A stretch of DNA of 46,565 nt from an uncultured Lachnospiraceae bacterium (GTDB taxonomy: Bacteria > Bacillota > Clostridia > Lachnospirales > Lachnospiraceae): assembly GCA_910577955.1 (NCBI GenBank), contig CAJTNC010000023.1, forward strand, positions 1 to 46,565, written 5' to 3'. A model generated the notes under the pieces. The model ran no database searches. It was given only the letters and a program-made list of their open reading frames with translations, and was not told the origin of the DNA. The first letter of the stretch is position 1. Each line of letters begins with the position of its first letter. A program made the translations under genes and the position numbers. Positions 7,389 to 15,589 of the stretch are shown one piece after another.

Positions 7389-8843
7389 TCAATAGTAGTA
7401 CGTTCTGAGAAAAGAACATCCCCCACTGTCGTCCTCAAACTTTGCCGCGATTCGGAACCCGCTGACACAGCCGTCCATTCTGAAATTTTCATGATACGCA
7501 GTTGTACGGATATCCATCTCCATTACATCCATCATCGAAAAGAGCAGCTCCTCCTCCTTTTCAAAAAACAACAATGCCCAAAGATACTGCTGATAGGTAA
7601 ACCCCCTCGTCCCCTCCCCGTCTGCAGAGGTTCCGGCAAAGTTTAAAATACTTTCCAGATCTGTCCGCCAGTCCTGCGCGGATTTCAAAAGCGGGACTTT
7701 TCCCCCTGCCAAAAGCAGTTTTACATCCTGTATACTTTCTATGTATGCCCATGCAAAAAGAATGGATGTTTCCAACAGCGGCTGCAGATAGGGCGCAAAC
7801 GTCACCGCGGAAACCGATGCGGCCATTGCCGCTATCTCCGTCCTTTTTGCCGCGTCGCCATACAGATACGCCGCATTCGCCGCCTCTCTGAGCATCAGCA
7901 ATTTCCCTGCAGCCGCCTTCAGATTTTCCGTATCAGTCGCCTTCCCCCCCAACAGATATTCCACCTGATAATCCAACGCTGCATTTTCTTTTTCGTGTCC
8001 ATAGTACCCGTACTTCTGGAAGACATAAGCATTCAAAAATATTTTTTCTTTCCCCGCTTCCAAAAAGGAATGTCGCTCGATCTTTTCCTGTAAAATTCCC
8101 GTCCCCTGCAAAAGACTTCCGCGATGTGAGATATACTCCTCAAGTCTCACTTTTTTCTCGGAGAGTTCCGCCGTATCTTCCACCAACAGATTTAATATCC
8201 CCTTTTTTCGCAGCTCATTCACATGTGCCGCCGGATCCTCTATCGGCACTTCTTCTTTCTCCTCATAAATTTCCATTCCGCCGGATTCCTCATTGTATCT
8301 CACCTTTTCCACTGTTTTGACCGGAGGTTTCTGGACGGAGAGTTCCGCCGCGTTTTCATCCCGTTTTTTAAACAATTCCTCTTCCATCTTTCCGGCCTCT
8401 GACAGTCCCTCTCCGCCAAACAGTTTTTCCAAAGCCTCAATTCCAAAATAATTTTCTTCATAGTCTATGATCTGACGCTTTAAGACTTCTCCCCCCATAT
8501 CCGCAGCCACCTCTGCGTCCTGTATACCGACGAAGGCCAGCCTGCTTTCAAACAGTCGTGTATTCTCCAGATTTTTATTTGCGTACTGTTTTATATGGCC
8601 GCCGATCTCCGCAATATCCGGTTCCCTGCCTCCGTAAGACGTGTCGATGAAAAAGAGATCATACTGCTTTAAGAGTTCCTGATCATATTCCGCAAGCGCC
8701 GAATAACCCGCCGTATCCAGCGCAAGTTCTTCCTCCATACGGATCGTGTTCTTTTTTACGCCCGCAAGCAGCGCCATATAAAGCGCAAGCAGTACCGTCA
8801 GCGAAAGTGCCAGATAAACTGTCAGATAAGCTTTCAGTTTCAT
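7389..8843 (-). CDS. DUF5702 protein of the Tad locus
   Basis: This 484-residue protein has one N-terminal transmembrane helix ('YLALSLTVLLALYMALLAG'). A large, mostly helical extracytoplasmic region follows, and the 'GYSALAEYDQELLKQYDLFF' segment is typical of DUF5702. Such proteins occur next to TadE/TadF genes in Clostridia and may be a TadG-like anchor or pilus-associated component; the biochemical role is unknown. It follows the Flp pilin gene by 5 bases. The long inverted repeat begins just after its stop codon. Confidence 0.8.
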   Translation of the reverse strand: MKLKAYLTVYLALSLTVLLALYMALLAGVKKNTIRMEEELALDTAGYSALAEYDQELLKQYDLFFIDTSYGGREPDIAEIGGHIKQYANKNLENTRLFESRLAFVGIQDAEVAADMGGEVLKRQIIDYEENYFGIEALEKLFGGEGLSEAGKMEEELFKKRDENAAELSVQKPPVKTVEKVRYNEESGGMEIYEEKEEVPIEDPAAHVNELRKKGILNLLVEDTAELSEKKVRLEEYISHRGSLLQGTGILQEKIERHSFLEAGKEKIFLNAYVFQKYGYYGHEKENAALDYQVEYLLGGKATDTENLKAAAGKLLMLREAANAAYLYGDAAKRTEIAAMAASVSAVTFAPYLQPLLETSILFAWAYIESIQDVKLLLAGGKVPLLKSAQDWRTDLESILNFAGTSADGEGTRGFTYQQYLWALLFFEKEEELLFSMMDVMEMDIRTTAYHENFRMDGCVSGFRIAAKFEDDSGGCSFLRTYYY

Positions 8844-8848
8844 ATATT

Positions 8849-9019
8849 TTATATACTGTTCGCCTGAGACGATATTTTGGAGAAAATATTGTTTACAATC
8901 TGCGTCAGCTGATTCTTAAAAATGATCACCAGACCAATCAGCACCACGATGATCAGTATTACCTCAACCGTTCCCATTCCGTCTTCTTCCCTCATAAAAT
9001 TTTTAAAATTTTTTCTCAT
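8849..9019 (-). CDS. Flp-type (Flp1-like) major pilin
   Basis: A 56-residue protein. The ATG at 9019 follows AGGAGAC, and the sequence begins 'MRKNFKNFMREEDGMGTVEV' followed by a hydrophobic helix (about 21-34). The 'G-M-G-T-V-E' stretch fits the prepilin cleavage site with the conserved Glu near +5. The size and location between TadC and the DUF5702 gene match the Flp1-like putative pilin of clostridial Tad loci. It is the likely structural subunit of the pilus. Confidence 0.9.
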   Translation of the reverse strand: MRKNFKNFMREEDGMGTVEVILIIVVLIGLVIIFKNQLTQIVNNIFSKISSQANSI

Positions 9020-9067
9020 TGTCTCCTGTTCCTTTCTTTTTTTATAATAGGCATTTGCGAAACTTTT

Positions 9068-10426
9068 TTAGAATGCCATGAATGCCGGCAGCAAAATCAT
9101 CACCATCACCACGCAAAGCATCATCATCATCGGCAATAGCAATTTCGTCCCTGCCTCCTCTCCCGCTTTCCTCGCTGCGTTCTTTCTCTCCTCAAATGCA
9201 CGCCTGCTCTCCTCCTTCAACAGCGGCCCTAGCTTCGTGCTGCCTTTTTTCAGATTTTGGATCAGCAATGCGGAAAATTTGCTGTAAAGCTGCAGCCCAC
9301 ACCTTCTGCCAAACTGCTCGTACGCTTTTAACTCCGATACACCGCTCTTCATCTCCTGACAGGCTATGTTCATCTCCTCATAAACTGCATTGCTGCCTTT
9401 TTCTGTTTTTCCCCGCTCATAATCCGCACACATTTTTTCCCATGCCGTCTTTAACGTTATGCCGGCTCCCAGATAAACAGACAGTTTACTCACCACCTCG
9501 GGATAAGTCAAAAGCATCTGCTCTTCCCGCTTTTTTATTTCTTTTTTTAAATCCTCATCTTTCAGGAAATACACAATGACCGCCACACACATCGTTGCCG
9601 GAAAGATAAACAGCCACGCCTTATCCCGCTTACCGCGCCAGAGCAGTTTTTCGCCGTCTGATTCCGAAGGCAGAAGCAGCGTCTCCTCCTCTCTGCTTTC
9701 CTCCTCCGCTTTCTCCACCGCTTTGAAAAGTTCCCGCTTTCTCCGTTCCTCCTCTGTCAATGTTTCCGGAAATATCTGCAAATATAGCAAATATTCCGCC
9801 CGAAAATCCTCATAGAGAAAAACTGCCTTCAAGGAAACCGGTACTCCCTCTTCCGAAAGATTCTCATCCTGCAGCCTGCCCGTCCCGTCGATCAAACTGT
9901 AATCTGTGCTTTCCCACTCTATCCGAAAGGGGTAGCCGGAAAGCCTGTCCACCAAAGTCAAATCCTTCTCCACATAGTCCAGACACACATTTTCACCCAG
10001 TATCGCTTCCTCCAGTTCCTTCCTCGCCCCCTCATACAGTTCCTTCAACTGCTCTTTTCCATACTTTCTCTCTCCCACAGTTACATCCAACTCATAGCGC
10101 TTTTTTCCGTCCGCCCACACTTCCAGCGGAACTTTTTTTGTGCCTTCTCCATATCCACGCCTGAATATCCTGTTTTCTTCTACGGAGGACTGTAGGCGCT
10201 CGGATAAGCCTAAACCTCCCGCAAGAAGAAAACCGGCCAGACATATCAGCATGGAAAGCCTTACTTTTTGTATATAGTAGACTTTCTCCCTGTCTTTTCC
10301 GGCAAAGGGATGCAGCCTTTTCAGATTCTCTTTCACCTGCCCTGTATACCATGTTCCACTCCTGTCTCTCCTGATAAAATATTCCCAAACTTTTTCTGCT
10401 GTTTTATATAAAAAATCCTTTTTCAT
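9068..10426 (-). CDS. TadC-like type II/IV secretion F-family protein
   Basis: The product has 452 residues from ATG 10426. A first helix near residues 46-62 is followed by about 200 residues that should be extracytoplasmic. A second helix ('WLFIFPATMCVAVIVYFL') leads into a C-terminal T2SSF domain, recognisable by 'LLTYPEVVSKLSVYLGAGIT' and 'GSTKLGPLLKEESRRAFEER', and a last helix. With TadB it should form the inner-membrane platform of the pilus machine. A TTG ten codons upstream (10456) is possible but has no better SD; GGCGGGG precedes the ATG. The long non-cytoplasmic insert makes it much larger than alpha-proteobacterial TadC (about 320 residues). Confidence 0.85.
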   Translation of the reverse strand: MKKDFLYKTAEKVWEYFIRRDRSGTWYTGQVKENLKRLHPFAGKDREKVYYIQKVRLSMLICLAGFLLAGGLGLSERLQSSVEENRIFRRGYGEGTKKVPLEVWADGKKRYELDVTVGERKYGKEQLKELYEGARKELEEAILGENVCLDYVEKDLTLVDRLSGYPFRIEWESTDYSLIDGTGRLQDENLSEEGVPVSLKAVFLYEDFRAEYLLYLQIFPETLTEEERRKRELFKAVEKAEEESREEETLLLPSESDGEKLLWRGKRDKAWLFIFPATMCVAVIVYFLKDEDLKKEIKKREEQMLLTYPEVVSKLSVYLGAGITLKTAWEKMCADYERGKTEKGSNAVYEEMNIACQEMKSGVSELKAYEQFGRRCGLQLYSKFSALLIQNLKKGSTKLGPLLKEESRRAFEERKNAARKAGEEAGTKLLLPMMMMLCVVMVMILLPAFMAF

Positions 10427-10586
10427 ATCCCCGCCGCCTGACTTTCCTTTCCTCAATTTTTGTTATCTGTATATCTGTTCTGCACATCTCTTCACATATC
10501 TTCCTTTTATCCAAATTTATTTTTGTTATTGTATTTTCCGAAGAACCTGTTTTTACGGCAAGCACAGAAAAAGGATTTTTCACACA

Positions 10587-11369
10587 TTAAACCTGTATAT
10601 CCGTCATTTTTTCCCCTAACAGATACGCTGTCCCGTAAATGATGAGACATGTCGTCATAACTGCCCTGCCCGCAGCGGTAGTATATAATACATCGAAATA
10701 CCCCGCCGAAGTGGCGCTCACATAAAAGATAATGCCAAAGGGAATGACAGACATTACGTTCTTTTCCAGTCTTTTAGCGGCGGTAAGCACCTGTATTTGT
10801 GCTTCCACTTCTATCTTTTCGCCGATAATTCCGGCTGTCTCATAAATGATCTCCGGCAGATTTCCTCCGCTTCTTTTTGCCATTGCAAACACATCTGCAA
10901 ACTCTTTAATCTCTTCCAACTTTGCCCTTTTTGCAAACTGTCCCATTAATGTTTCTATACTGACCCTGTTTACCAGCCCCTGCACGATTTTATAGAGCTC
11001 CCGATAAATCGCCGCCTCTTCTCCGTACAGCATCTTCATCTCCTCCGCTGTCTCACGGAAAGCATTTTCCACTGCATAACCGGTACGCAGATTCGCCGCT
11101 ACAGACAAAATCGCCTCCCTAAACTCATTCCTAAGGCGCTGCCTCTTTTCTTTTTCTTTGCGCTTTCCAAGTCGTCCCGCAAAACAAAGTCCTGCCGGAA
11201 GCATAAACACGACAGCCGCCATTGATCTATAGAAAAATATACCTAATAGTACCATCGCTATAACTGCCTGTGCGCTGCAGATTATCTTCTCTTTCTTCGT
11301 GAGGACGCTCTCCTTCCCATAAATGTCCCTATACCAGTTCAAACACCGACGCCTGCAATTTTGCAACAT
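10587..11369 (-). CDS. TadB-like type II/IV secretion F-family protein
   Basis: This 260-residue membrane protein has two N-terminal helices, a T2SSF domain ('FREAILSVAANLRTGYAVEN' to 'FAKRAKLEEIKEFADVFAMA') and C-terminal helices. It is the partner of TadC in the platform that transmits ATPase movement to pilin assembly. The start ATG overlaps the end of tadA by 41 bases and has GGGAG about 10 bases upstream. No other in-frame ATG precedes the first helix. A 160-base gap without a recognised gene separates it from tadC. Confidence 0.88.
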   Translation of the reverse strand: MLQNCRRRCLNWYRDIYGKESVLTKKEKIICSAQAVIAMVLLGIFFYRSMAAVVFMLPAGLCFAGRLGKRKEKEKRQRLRNEFREAILSVAANLRTGYAVENAFRETAEEMKMLYGEEAAIYRELYKIVQGLVNRVSIETLMGQFAKRAKLEEIKEFADVFAMAKRSGGNLPEIIYETAGIIGEKIEVEAQIQVLTAAKRLEKNVMSVIPFGIIFYVSATSAGYFDVLYTTAAGRAVMTTCLIIYGTAYLLGEKMTDIQV

Positions 11370-12552
11370 TTTTCAATTCTCCCTCTTTTTCCAGTTTCCC
11401 TTTATCGTAGCGGTATTTATAGAGCGGATTCAGTCTCACGCCCTGCTCTCCGCAGTCTGTTACCTCCATGATCTCCAACACCTTTCTGCTCTTATCCCGA
11501 AGTCTCCCCAGATGAATGATGATATCCACCGCCGAAGCGATCTGCCGCCTGATCGCCGAGATGGGCAAATCAATCCCCATCAACACCATGGTCTCCAGCC
11601 TGCTCAGCAGATCAGCCGCGCTGTTGGAATGTCCCGTAGAAAGAGAACCGTCATGTCCCGTGTTCATTGCCTGCAGTAAATCCACCGCCTCCGCTCCTCT
11701 GACCTCCCCGACAATGATTCTGTCCGGCCGCATACGCAGCGCCGTCCTTATCAGATCCCTTATAGAAACCGGAAGACATCCCTCCACGTTGGCGTTCCTT
11801 GTCTCCAGCCTCACCAAATTCTCTATGCCGGCAATCTGCAGTTCCGCACTGTCTTCAATCGTAATCACACGCTCATCCTTCGGAATAAAACCGGACAACG
11901 CGTTGAGAAAGGTAGTCTTTCCCGAGCCCGTTCCACCGCTGATCAAAATGTTATACCCGGCCCTCACAAGATTTCCAAGGAATATGCTATGAACCTCCTC
12001 CAGTGCGCCAAGCTCTATCAGTTTCTCCATATCCACGGCTCTTTCCGGAAAACGCCTGATCGTAACAATAGGACCGTTCAAGGCTACCGGTTTTAAGACC
12101 ACATTTACTCGGGATCCGTTTTCCAGCCTCGCATCCACTATGGGCGACGCTTCGTTTACCGCTCTGTTGCATCCGGAAGCGATTTGCTGAATGATAGTAT
12201 TCAGTTTTTCTTCGGAATCAAAGCTGTTTTCCCATCTTGAAATCTTCCCCTCCTGCTCGATAAAAATATAGTCTTTTCCGTTGATCATAATCTCCGTGAT
12301 TTTCGGATTCTCAATCAGCTCCTGCAAAATATCAAGCTGCCGCATAGCTCTGTATATCTCTTTTCTCAACTGCTTGCGCTCTTCCAGCCAAAGACTGTTT
12401 TCTAATGCGGTTTCGTGGATCTTTTCGTCGATCAGCTCCAACAGTTCTTCCTCCTCCAGTTCCTTCGAAAAATCCATCTCCCGAAGCAGTTCCTGCTGCA
12501 TTTTCCCTTTGATCTCCTGATAAAACTCTTTCCGTTTCATTCGTTTTTCCAT
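11329..12552 (-). CDS. tadA: TadA/CpaF pilus assembly ATPase
   Basis: This 407-residue cytoplasmic hexameric ATPase powers Tad pilus assembly. All motifs are present: Walker A 'GGTGSGKTT' (206-214), Asp box 'TIEDSAELQ' (about 231-239), Walker B 'IIVGEVRG' (279-286) and His box 'GHDGSLSTGH' (299-308). The N-terminal 90 residues are a charged helical domain typical of CpaF. The length is normal. It follows the TadZ-like gene by 25 bases and overlaps tadB. Confidence 0.96.
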   Translation of the reverse strand: MEKRMKRKEFYQEIKGKMQQELLREMDFSKELEEEELLELIDEKIHETALENSLWLEERKQLRKEIYRAMRQLDILQELIENPKITEIMINGKDYIFIEQEGKISRWENSFDSEEKLNTIIQQIASGCNRAVNEASPIVDARLENGSRVNVVLKPVALNGPIVTIRRFPERAVDMEKLIELGALEEVHSIFLGNLVRAGYNILISGGTGSGKTTFLNALSGFIPKDERVITIEDSAELQIAGIENLVRLETRNANVEGCLPVSIRDLIRTALRMRPDRIIVGEVRGAEAVDLLQAMNTGHDGSLSTGHSNSAADLLSRLETMVLMGIDLPISAIRRQIASAVDIIIHLGRLRDKSRKVLEIMEVTDCGEQGVRLNPLYKYRYDKGKLEKEGELKNVAKLQASVFELV

Positions 12553-12577
12553 TCCCCTCTATTCTGTGTGAATGCCC

Positions 12578-13579
12578 CTATAAGAGCCCGCCCTCTGCCA
12601 ACAGTTTCTTCACATACTCCGCCACCTCACCGCGGTTTAACTCCTCCATCCGTTCCGGTAGATTTTTAAAAAGCGGCAGCCTGCATTTTACCGTCTTTTC
12701 CTGAATGCTTCCGTAACTTTCCTGCTCTAACATCAGTTCGTACTGCGCCAGTTTTGCCTTTGCCATACGGTCATCCTTGAGCAGAGTATATATTTTGTCA
12801 CAGGCTTCCAACAGGGTATATACACCTCTCACCTGCTCCGTGAGATCAAGCAGCACCACCTCGTATCCTCCGGCTGCGGCAATCTCCGTGATTACTGCCA
12901 GCCACTCTTCCTCCCTGATGTCCCGAAAATCTTCATAGGATGAAGCGGGAGGGACAAAATAGAGTTCTCCGATCTTCTGCACGATACTTTCAATTTTATA
13001 GGGAAGTTTTTCTTTTGCACACTCATAGCAGTAGAGCACATCCGTCAGATTCCCGTTAAAGCGCGTCCCAAGCAGCATCTCAAACCCTGAAAAACACTCA
13101 AAATTCAGATACAGCGTCTTGTACTTCTTTGCAAGGATCTCTCCCATCGCCAACGTGAACATCGTCTGCATACAGCAGTGAAGCGGAGAATACACCCCGA
13201 TCAGGCGCATCTTTTTCTTCATACTTTTCCAAAAAGGTACGATCCTCTCCCCCTCACCGTACACCCGCATGATATCTCTGTACAGCATGCCCGCCGGCTG
13301 AAATTTATTCACCGCCGCAACGCATTCCGGCAGATTCCCCGTTCCTTCCCGCAGCACCAGTATTCTGTCTATCTCCCTCGATTGCAATTCCTCTCTGTAA
13401 TCCGATTCGGAGATAAGCAGCAGCGCAATTTTGTGTTTGCCGCAGAACTCCTCTAAACTTTCATTTTTTGTAAAACCATGAATTTCAAAAGGCAGCTCTT
13501 TTTTTCCTTGAAATAAAGAAATCAACTGGCTCGTGTAAGCAGCCTGTCTATCGCAGATCGCCATGATCGGTTTCCCCAT
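12578..13579 (-). CDS. TadZ/CpaE-like protein with degenerate Walker A
   Basis: The 333-residue product has the CpaE/TadZ layout: an N-terminal receiver-like domain (about 1-110) and a C-terminal MinD/ParA-like domain. At the position of the deviant Walker A loop it reads 'YSPLHCCMQT' (130-139), without the GK(T/S) needed for ATP binding. Later landmarks such as 'YLNFECFSGFEMLL' and 'VVLLDLTE' remain. The predicted role is a polar localisation factor for the pilus machine that may not bind ATP. SD GGGAGG precedes the ATG. It is the second gene of the locus. Confidence 0.8.
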   Translation of the reverse strand: MGKPIMAICDRQAAYTSQLISLFQGKKELPFEIHGFTKNESLEEFCGKHKIALLLISESDYREELQSREIDRILVLREGTGNLPECVAAVNKFQPAGMLYRDIMRVYGEGERIVPFWKSMKKKMRLIGVYSPLHCCMQTMFTLAMGEILAKKYKTLYLNFECFSGFEMLLGTRFNGNLTDVLYCYECAKEKLPYKIESIVQKIGELYFVPPASSYEDFRDIREEEWLAVITEIAAAGGYEVVLLDLTEQVRGVYTLLEACDKIYTLLKDDRMAKAKLAQYELMLEQESYGSIQEKTVKCRLPLFKNLPERMEELNRGEVAEYVKKLLAEGGLL

Positions 13580-13634
13580 ATTTCATTTCCTCCCGTCTTT
13601 CCGTCATCCCGTTCCACTGCCAGGATGGCGTTTT

Positions 13635-14066
13635 TCACAACCATCCTGACAGCACCGCTATAAGAAATGCAGGCGCCAGAGGTATGGTCCTTATTTTTTT
13701 CTTTTCTTTTTTCACTTTGCAAAACAGCACGAACAGCACAATCTGTACCGCCGCTATAAAAAATGTAAATGTCACAACAAAAACCGCCTGTTTTACCGGC
13801 AGAAACACGCCGGCCATCAGAAAGAGCTTACAGTCTCCCGCTCCCAGACCTCCCGCCGTATAGACGGGCCATAAACAGATAAAAAGAACTATAACCTCCG
13901 CTGTCATCACTAAAATATCCAGAGGTTCCCCGCAAAGAATGCCCGATGCCGTGCGAACCAGTATCCCGATACCGATCCCCGGAAACACCACCCGGTTTGG
14001 TATTATATTCTTCCGCAGATCAAACCACGCCGCCAACACCGCCAGCACTGTCACAATAGTGACCAT
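13635..14066 (-). CDS. prepilin peptidase 1 (A24 family, TadV/CpaA-like)
   Basis: This membrane protein of about 143 residues has the two catalytic aspartates in 'AAWFDLRKNIIPN' and 'LGAGDCKLF' (GxGD). It is the first gene of the Tad locus. The start is unusual: no SD lies near ATG 14066 or the in-frame TTG 14072. The only SD-like sequence (GAGGAGGAGA, 14101-14110) is about 35 bases upstream, in front of two short open frames, the second of which overlaps this start. Translation may depend on coupling from those frames. It is related to, but not a copy of, prepilin peptidase 2. Confidence 0.85.
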   Translation of the reverse strand: MVTIVTVLAVLAAWFDLRKNIIPNRVVFPGIGIGILVRTASGILCGEPLDILVMTAEVIVLFICLWPVYTAGGLGAGDCKLFLMAGVFLPVKQAVFVVTFTFFIAAVQIVLFVLFCKVKKEKKKIRTIPLAPAFLIAVLSGWL

Positions 14067-14115
14067 ATACAAATTTTTCGCATCAAAACAAAACTATCAC
14101 TCTCCTCCTCTTTTC
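14051..14115 (-). promoter_or_regulatory. SD followed by two overlapping mini-ORFs before the Tad locus
   Basis: Reading the minus strand, GAGGAGGAGA (14101-14110) is followed by GTG (14098-14100), a frame of five codons ending TGA (14083-14085). That TGA overlaps an ATG (14081-14083), which opens a ten-codon frame ending at 14051-14053. The second frame ends 13-15 bases beyond the start of prepilin peptidase 1, the arrangement expected for termination-reinitiation coupling. One extra A in the A5 run would fuse the second frame to the peptidase. Confidence 0.45.
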
Positions 14116-14220
14116 ATTTTTAATTGCCTTTGGGAAATCAATCAAAAAATAGAATGTCAGAAATATTTTCAGAAATCTCCCGATTTGGTCATGTCCGAGT
14201 GGACTTTTGAAGTAATTCCG

Positions 14221-14249
14221 ATTATATGGGCTTTCTTTCCGCTTGTAAA
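14221..14249 (-). promoter_or_regulatory. promoter of the Tad locus
   Basis: On the minus strand TTTACA (14244-14249), 17 bases and TATAAT (14221-14226). The promoter lies in an inverted repeat (GGGCTTT...AAAGCCC, 14228-14252). A start near 14214 would give a leader of about 145 nt before prepilin peptidase 1. Confidence 0.75.
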
Positions 14250-14285
14250 GCCCTTTTTATCAAAAAAATAATTTTTGTGAATTGT

Positions 14286-14552
14286 TTATATCATGCTTAG
14301 AATCTGAATGCTAAAAAGCAGTAAAACCCCCGGTATTCCTAAGAATCCGCATGTCAAAATTGTAAGCGGGTTCAGTGCTATAGTAGAAACAAGATTTTGC
14401 GTGCCGAAAAACTGATTCATACCATAAATCAATATCCCACCAAGCAACGCCTGCACGAAAAAACGAAAGACCATTCCCGCCTTACTTTTTAAGATTGCGA
14501 TCAACACTACAAAAAATGCCGCCAAACCAATCGTCCATTCCGCCTGTCCCAT
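14286..14552 (-). CDS. bofA: BofA family protein (pro-sigma-K processing inhibitor)
   Basis: The 88-residue product from ATG 14552 is a small membrane protein with the BofA pattern: two N-terminal helices, then 'NPLTILTCGFLGIPGVLLL' with the conserved G-x-P-G segment at the C-terminus. In Bacillus it holds the SpoIVFB protease inactive in the mother-cell-derived membrane of the forespore. GGGGGG lies about 5 bases before ATG 14552, so that start is preferred over the ATG at 14579. A sigma-E-like promoter lies upstream. Presence of bofA suggests a sporulating lineage. Confidence 0.85.
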   Translation of the reverse strand: MGQAEWTIGLAAFFVVLIAILKSKAGMVFRFFVQALLGGILIYGMNQFFGTQNLVSTIALNPLTILTCGFLGIPGVLLLFSIQILSMI

Positions 14553-14603
14553 AACTGCCCCCCTGTCAAAGTGCCGCATTTTACATTCTGCTCTCTACAC
14601 TAA

Positions 14604-14631
14604 AGTATATGCGAAGGCTTTTCCAATATGA
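14604..14631 (-). promoter_or_regulatory. candidate sigma-E promoter of bofA
   Basis: On the minus strand TCATATT (14625-14631), 13 bases and CATATACT (14604-14611) resemble the sigma-E consensus (about kmATATT-N14-CATACAMT). The site is about 55 bases upstream of the bofA start. Confidence 0.45.
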
Positions 14632-14755
14632 TACTGCGGTCCATATTTAAGGCGGCCGGCATTTTTGTTTAACGGAAAAATTTACGAAAATATGGAATAA
14701 ATTTCCTGATTGTCTCTTATACTTATAATAGGTCATTTTTTTATGGAGGAAATAT

Positions 14756-15037
14756 ATGAAATCTTTTTTCAGTCACACTACATATGCGACTGATGAACCG
14801 GATTTACCGGCAAAAGACAAAGATGAAAAGCGCCTGCTCAACGATTTGAAACTTACCCGGGCGGAACTGGAAATCGCATATTCCGGTTTTGACAACGTGA
14901 CAGACCCCGATCTGATCGACTGTTATATCTACAAAGTGAACGCTGTGCTGATGCGCTACAAATTCCTGATGGAAAAAGCAGTGGAGTTAGACATTGTAAA
15001 GGCAGCGGATCTCACACCGCTGCCCAAAGAAGAATAA
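14756..15037 (+). CDS. YaaL family protein (DUF2508)
   Basis: This 93-residue protein has the DUF2508 pattern: 'LLNDLKLTRAELEIAYSGFD' followed by 'DLIDCYIYKVNAVLMRYKFL'. It has no signal peptide or membrane helix. In Bacillus yaaL lies between recR and bofA and its function is unknown. Here it is divergent from bofA, and recR is not nearby. SD GGAGGAAATAT precedes the ATG. A TATAAT at 14724-14729 could be the -10 box but has only a poor -35. Codons near the C-terminus form a G/C-rich hairpin without a T-run. Confidence 0.85.
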   Translation: MKSFFSHTTYATDEPDLPAKDKDEKRLLNDLKLTRAELEIAYSGFDNVTDPDLIDCYIYKVNAVLMRYKFLMEKAVELDIVKAADLTPLPKEE

Positions 15038-15048
15038 TCCTATTGAAA

Positions 15049-15525
15049 TCAGACTAAATAGCCTCTGTTATTTACCGGCTGTGCGAGACTTTCCACAAGA
15101 GAATTTTTTCCGTAAGTCAACCCAGCGTAAATCTGCTGTGTATTGTCCATGACCGGTTCAAAGGAGCCGGTCTTTTCCAATTCCAGATAAGCGTCCCGCA
15201 GTCTTGTCAAAATACTTTTCGGCTGCTGCACGGGCTCCTTCGAAAATGCGAGGATAGCCGCCGCAAGCTCTCTGTGCATGTATAAATACAGTTCACGCAG
15301 AGCCCCCGCCGGTTCATATTTCATGTTAAGAGAATTCAAAAGCTCCATAACGCAGTCCTGAGCGCGATGGATCTCCTGCACAAATCCCTTCTTTCTATCC
15401 GCCGCAAGCTCCGCCTCCGCATCTTCGAGATACACAAGCGTCATATCGTAGAGGATCGTTATCATGGAGACCGGAGTCGCCTGCGCGATCCGACGTGTAA
15501 ATTCTTTTTTTAATTCATCTTTCAT
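15049..15525 (-). CDS. fliS: flagellar chaperone FliS
   Basis: This 158-residue, all-helical cytoplasmic protein has the FliS pattern 'ARRIAQATPVSMITILYDMT'-like start (here 'RIAQATPVSMITILYDMTLV') and 'CVMELLNSLNMKYEPAGALR'. FliS binds the C-terminal helix of flagellin and prevents premature polymerisation. It follows the flagellin gene by 64 bases in the same direction. It is longer than Bacillus FliS (about 133 residues) because of a C-terminal extension. SD GGAG precedes the ATG. It converges with yaaL, with 11 bases between stops and no clear terminator. Confidence 0.88.
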   Translation of the reverse strand: MKDELKKEFTRRIAQATPVSMITILYDMTLVYLEDAEAELAADRKKGFVQEIHRAQDCVMELLNSLNMKYEPAGALRELYLYMHRELAAAILAFSKEPVQQPKSILTRLRDAYLELEKTGSFEPVMDNTQQIYAGLTYGKNSLVESLAQPVNNRGYLV

Positions 15526-15589
15526 AAAATCGCTCCAGCACGCCTAACACAATTTCTTTTTATTCTTACTCCTGCATCTGCGGCAATCT

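Noticed and set aside
10427..10586. Small gene between tadB and tadC
   Set aside because: Only a frame of about 27 codons was found, overlapping the tadC start, with no family likeness.
14228..14255. GGGCTTT...AAAGCCC-TTTTT as a plus-strand terminator
   Set aside because: No plus-strand gene lies upstream. The same bases contain the Tad promoter on the minus strand.
15001..15024. GGCAGCGG...CCGCTGCC hairpin as a terminator of yaaL
   Set aside because: It lies inside the coding sequence and has no T-run.
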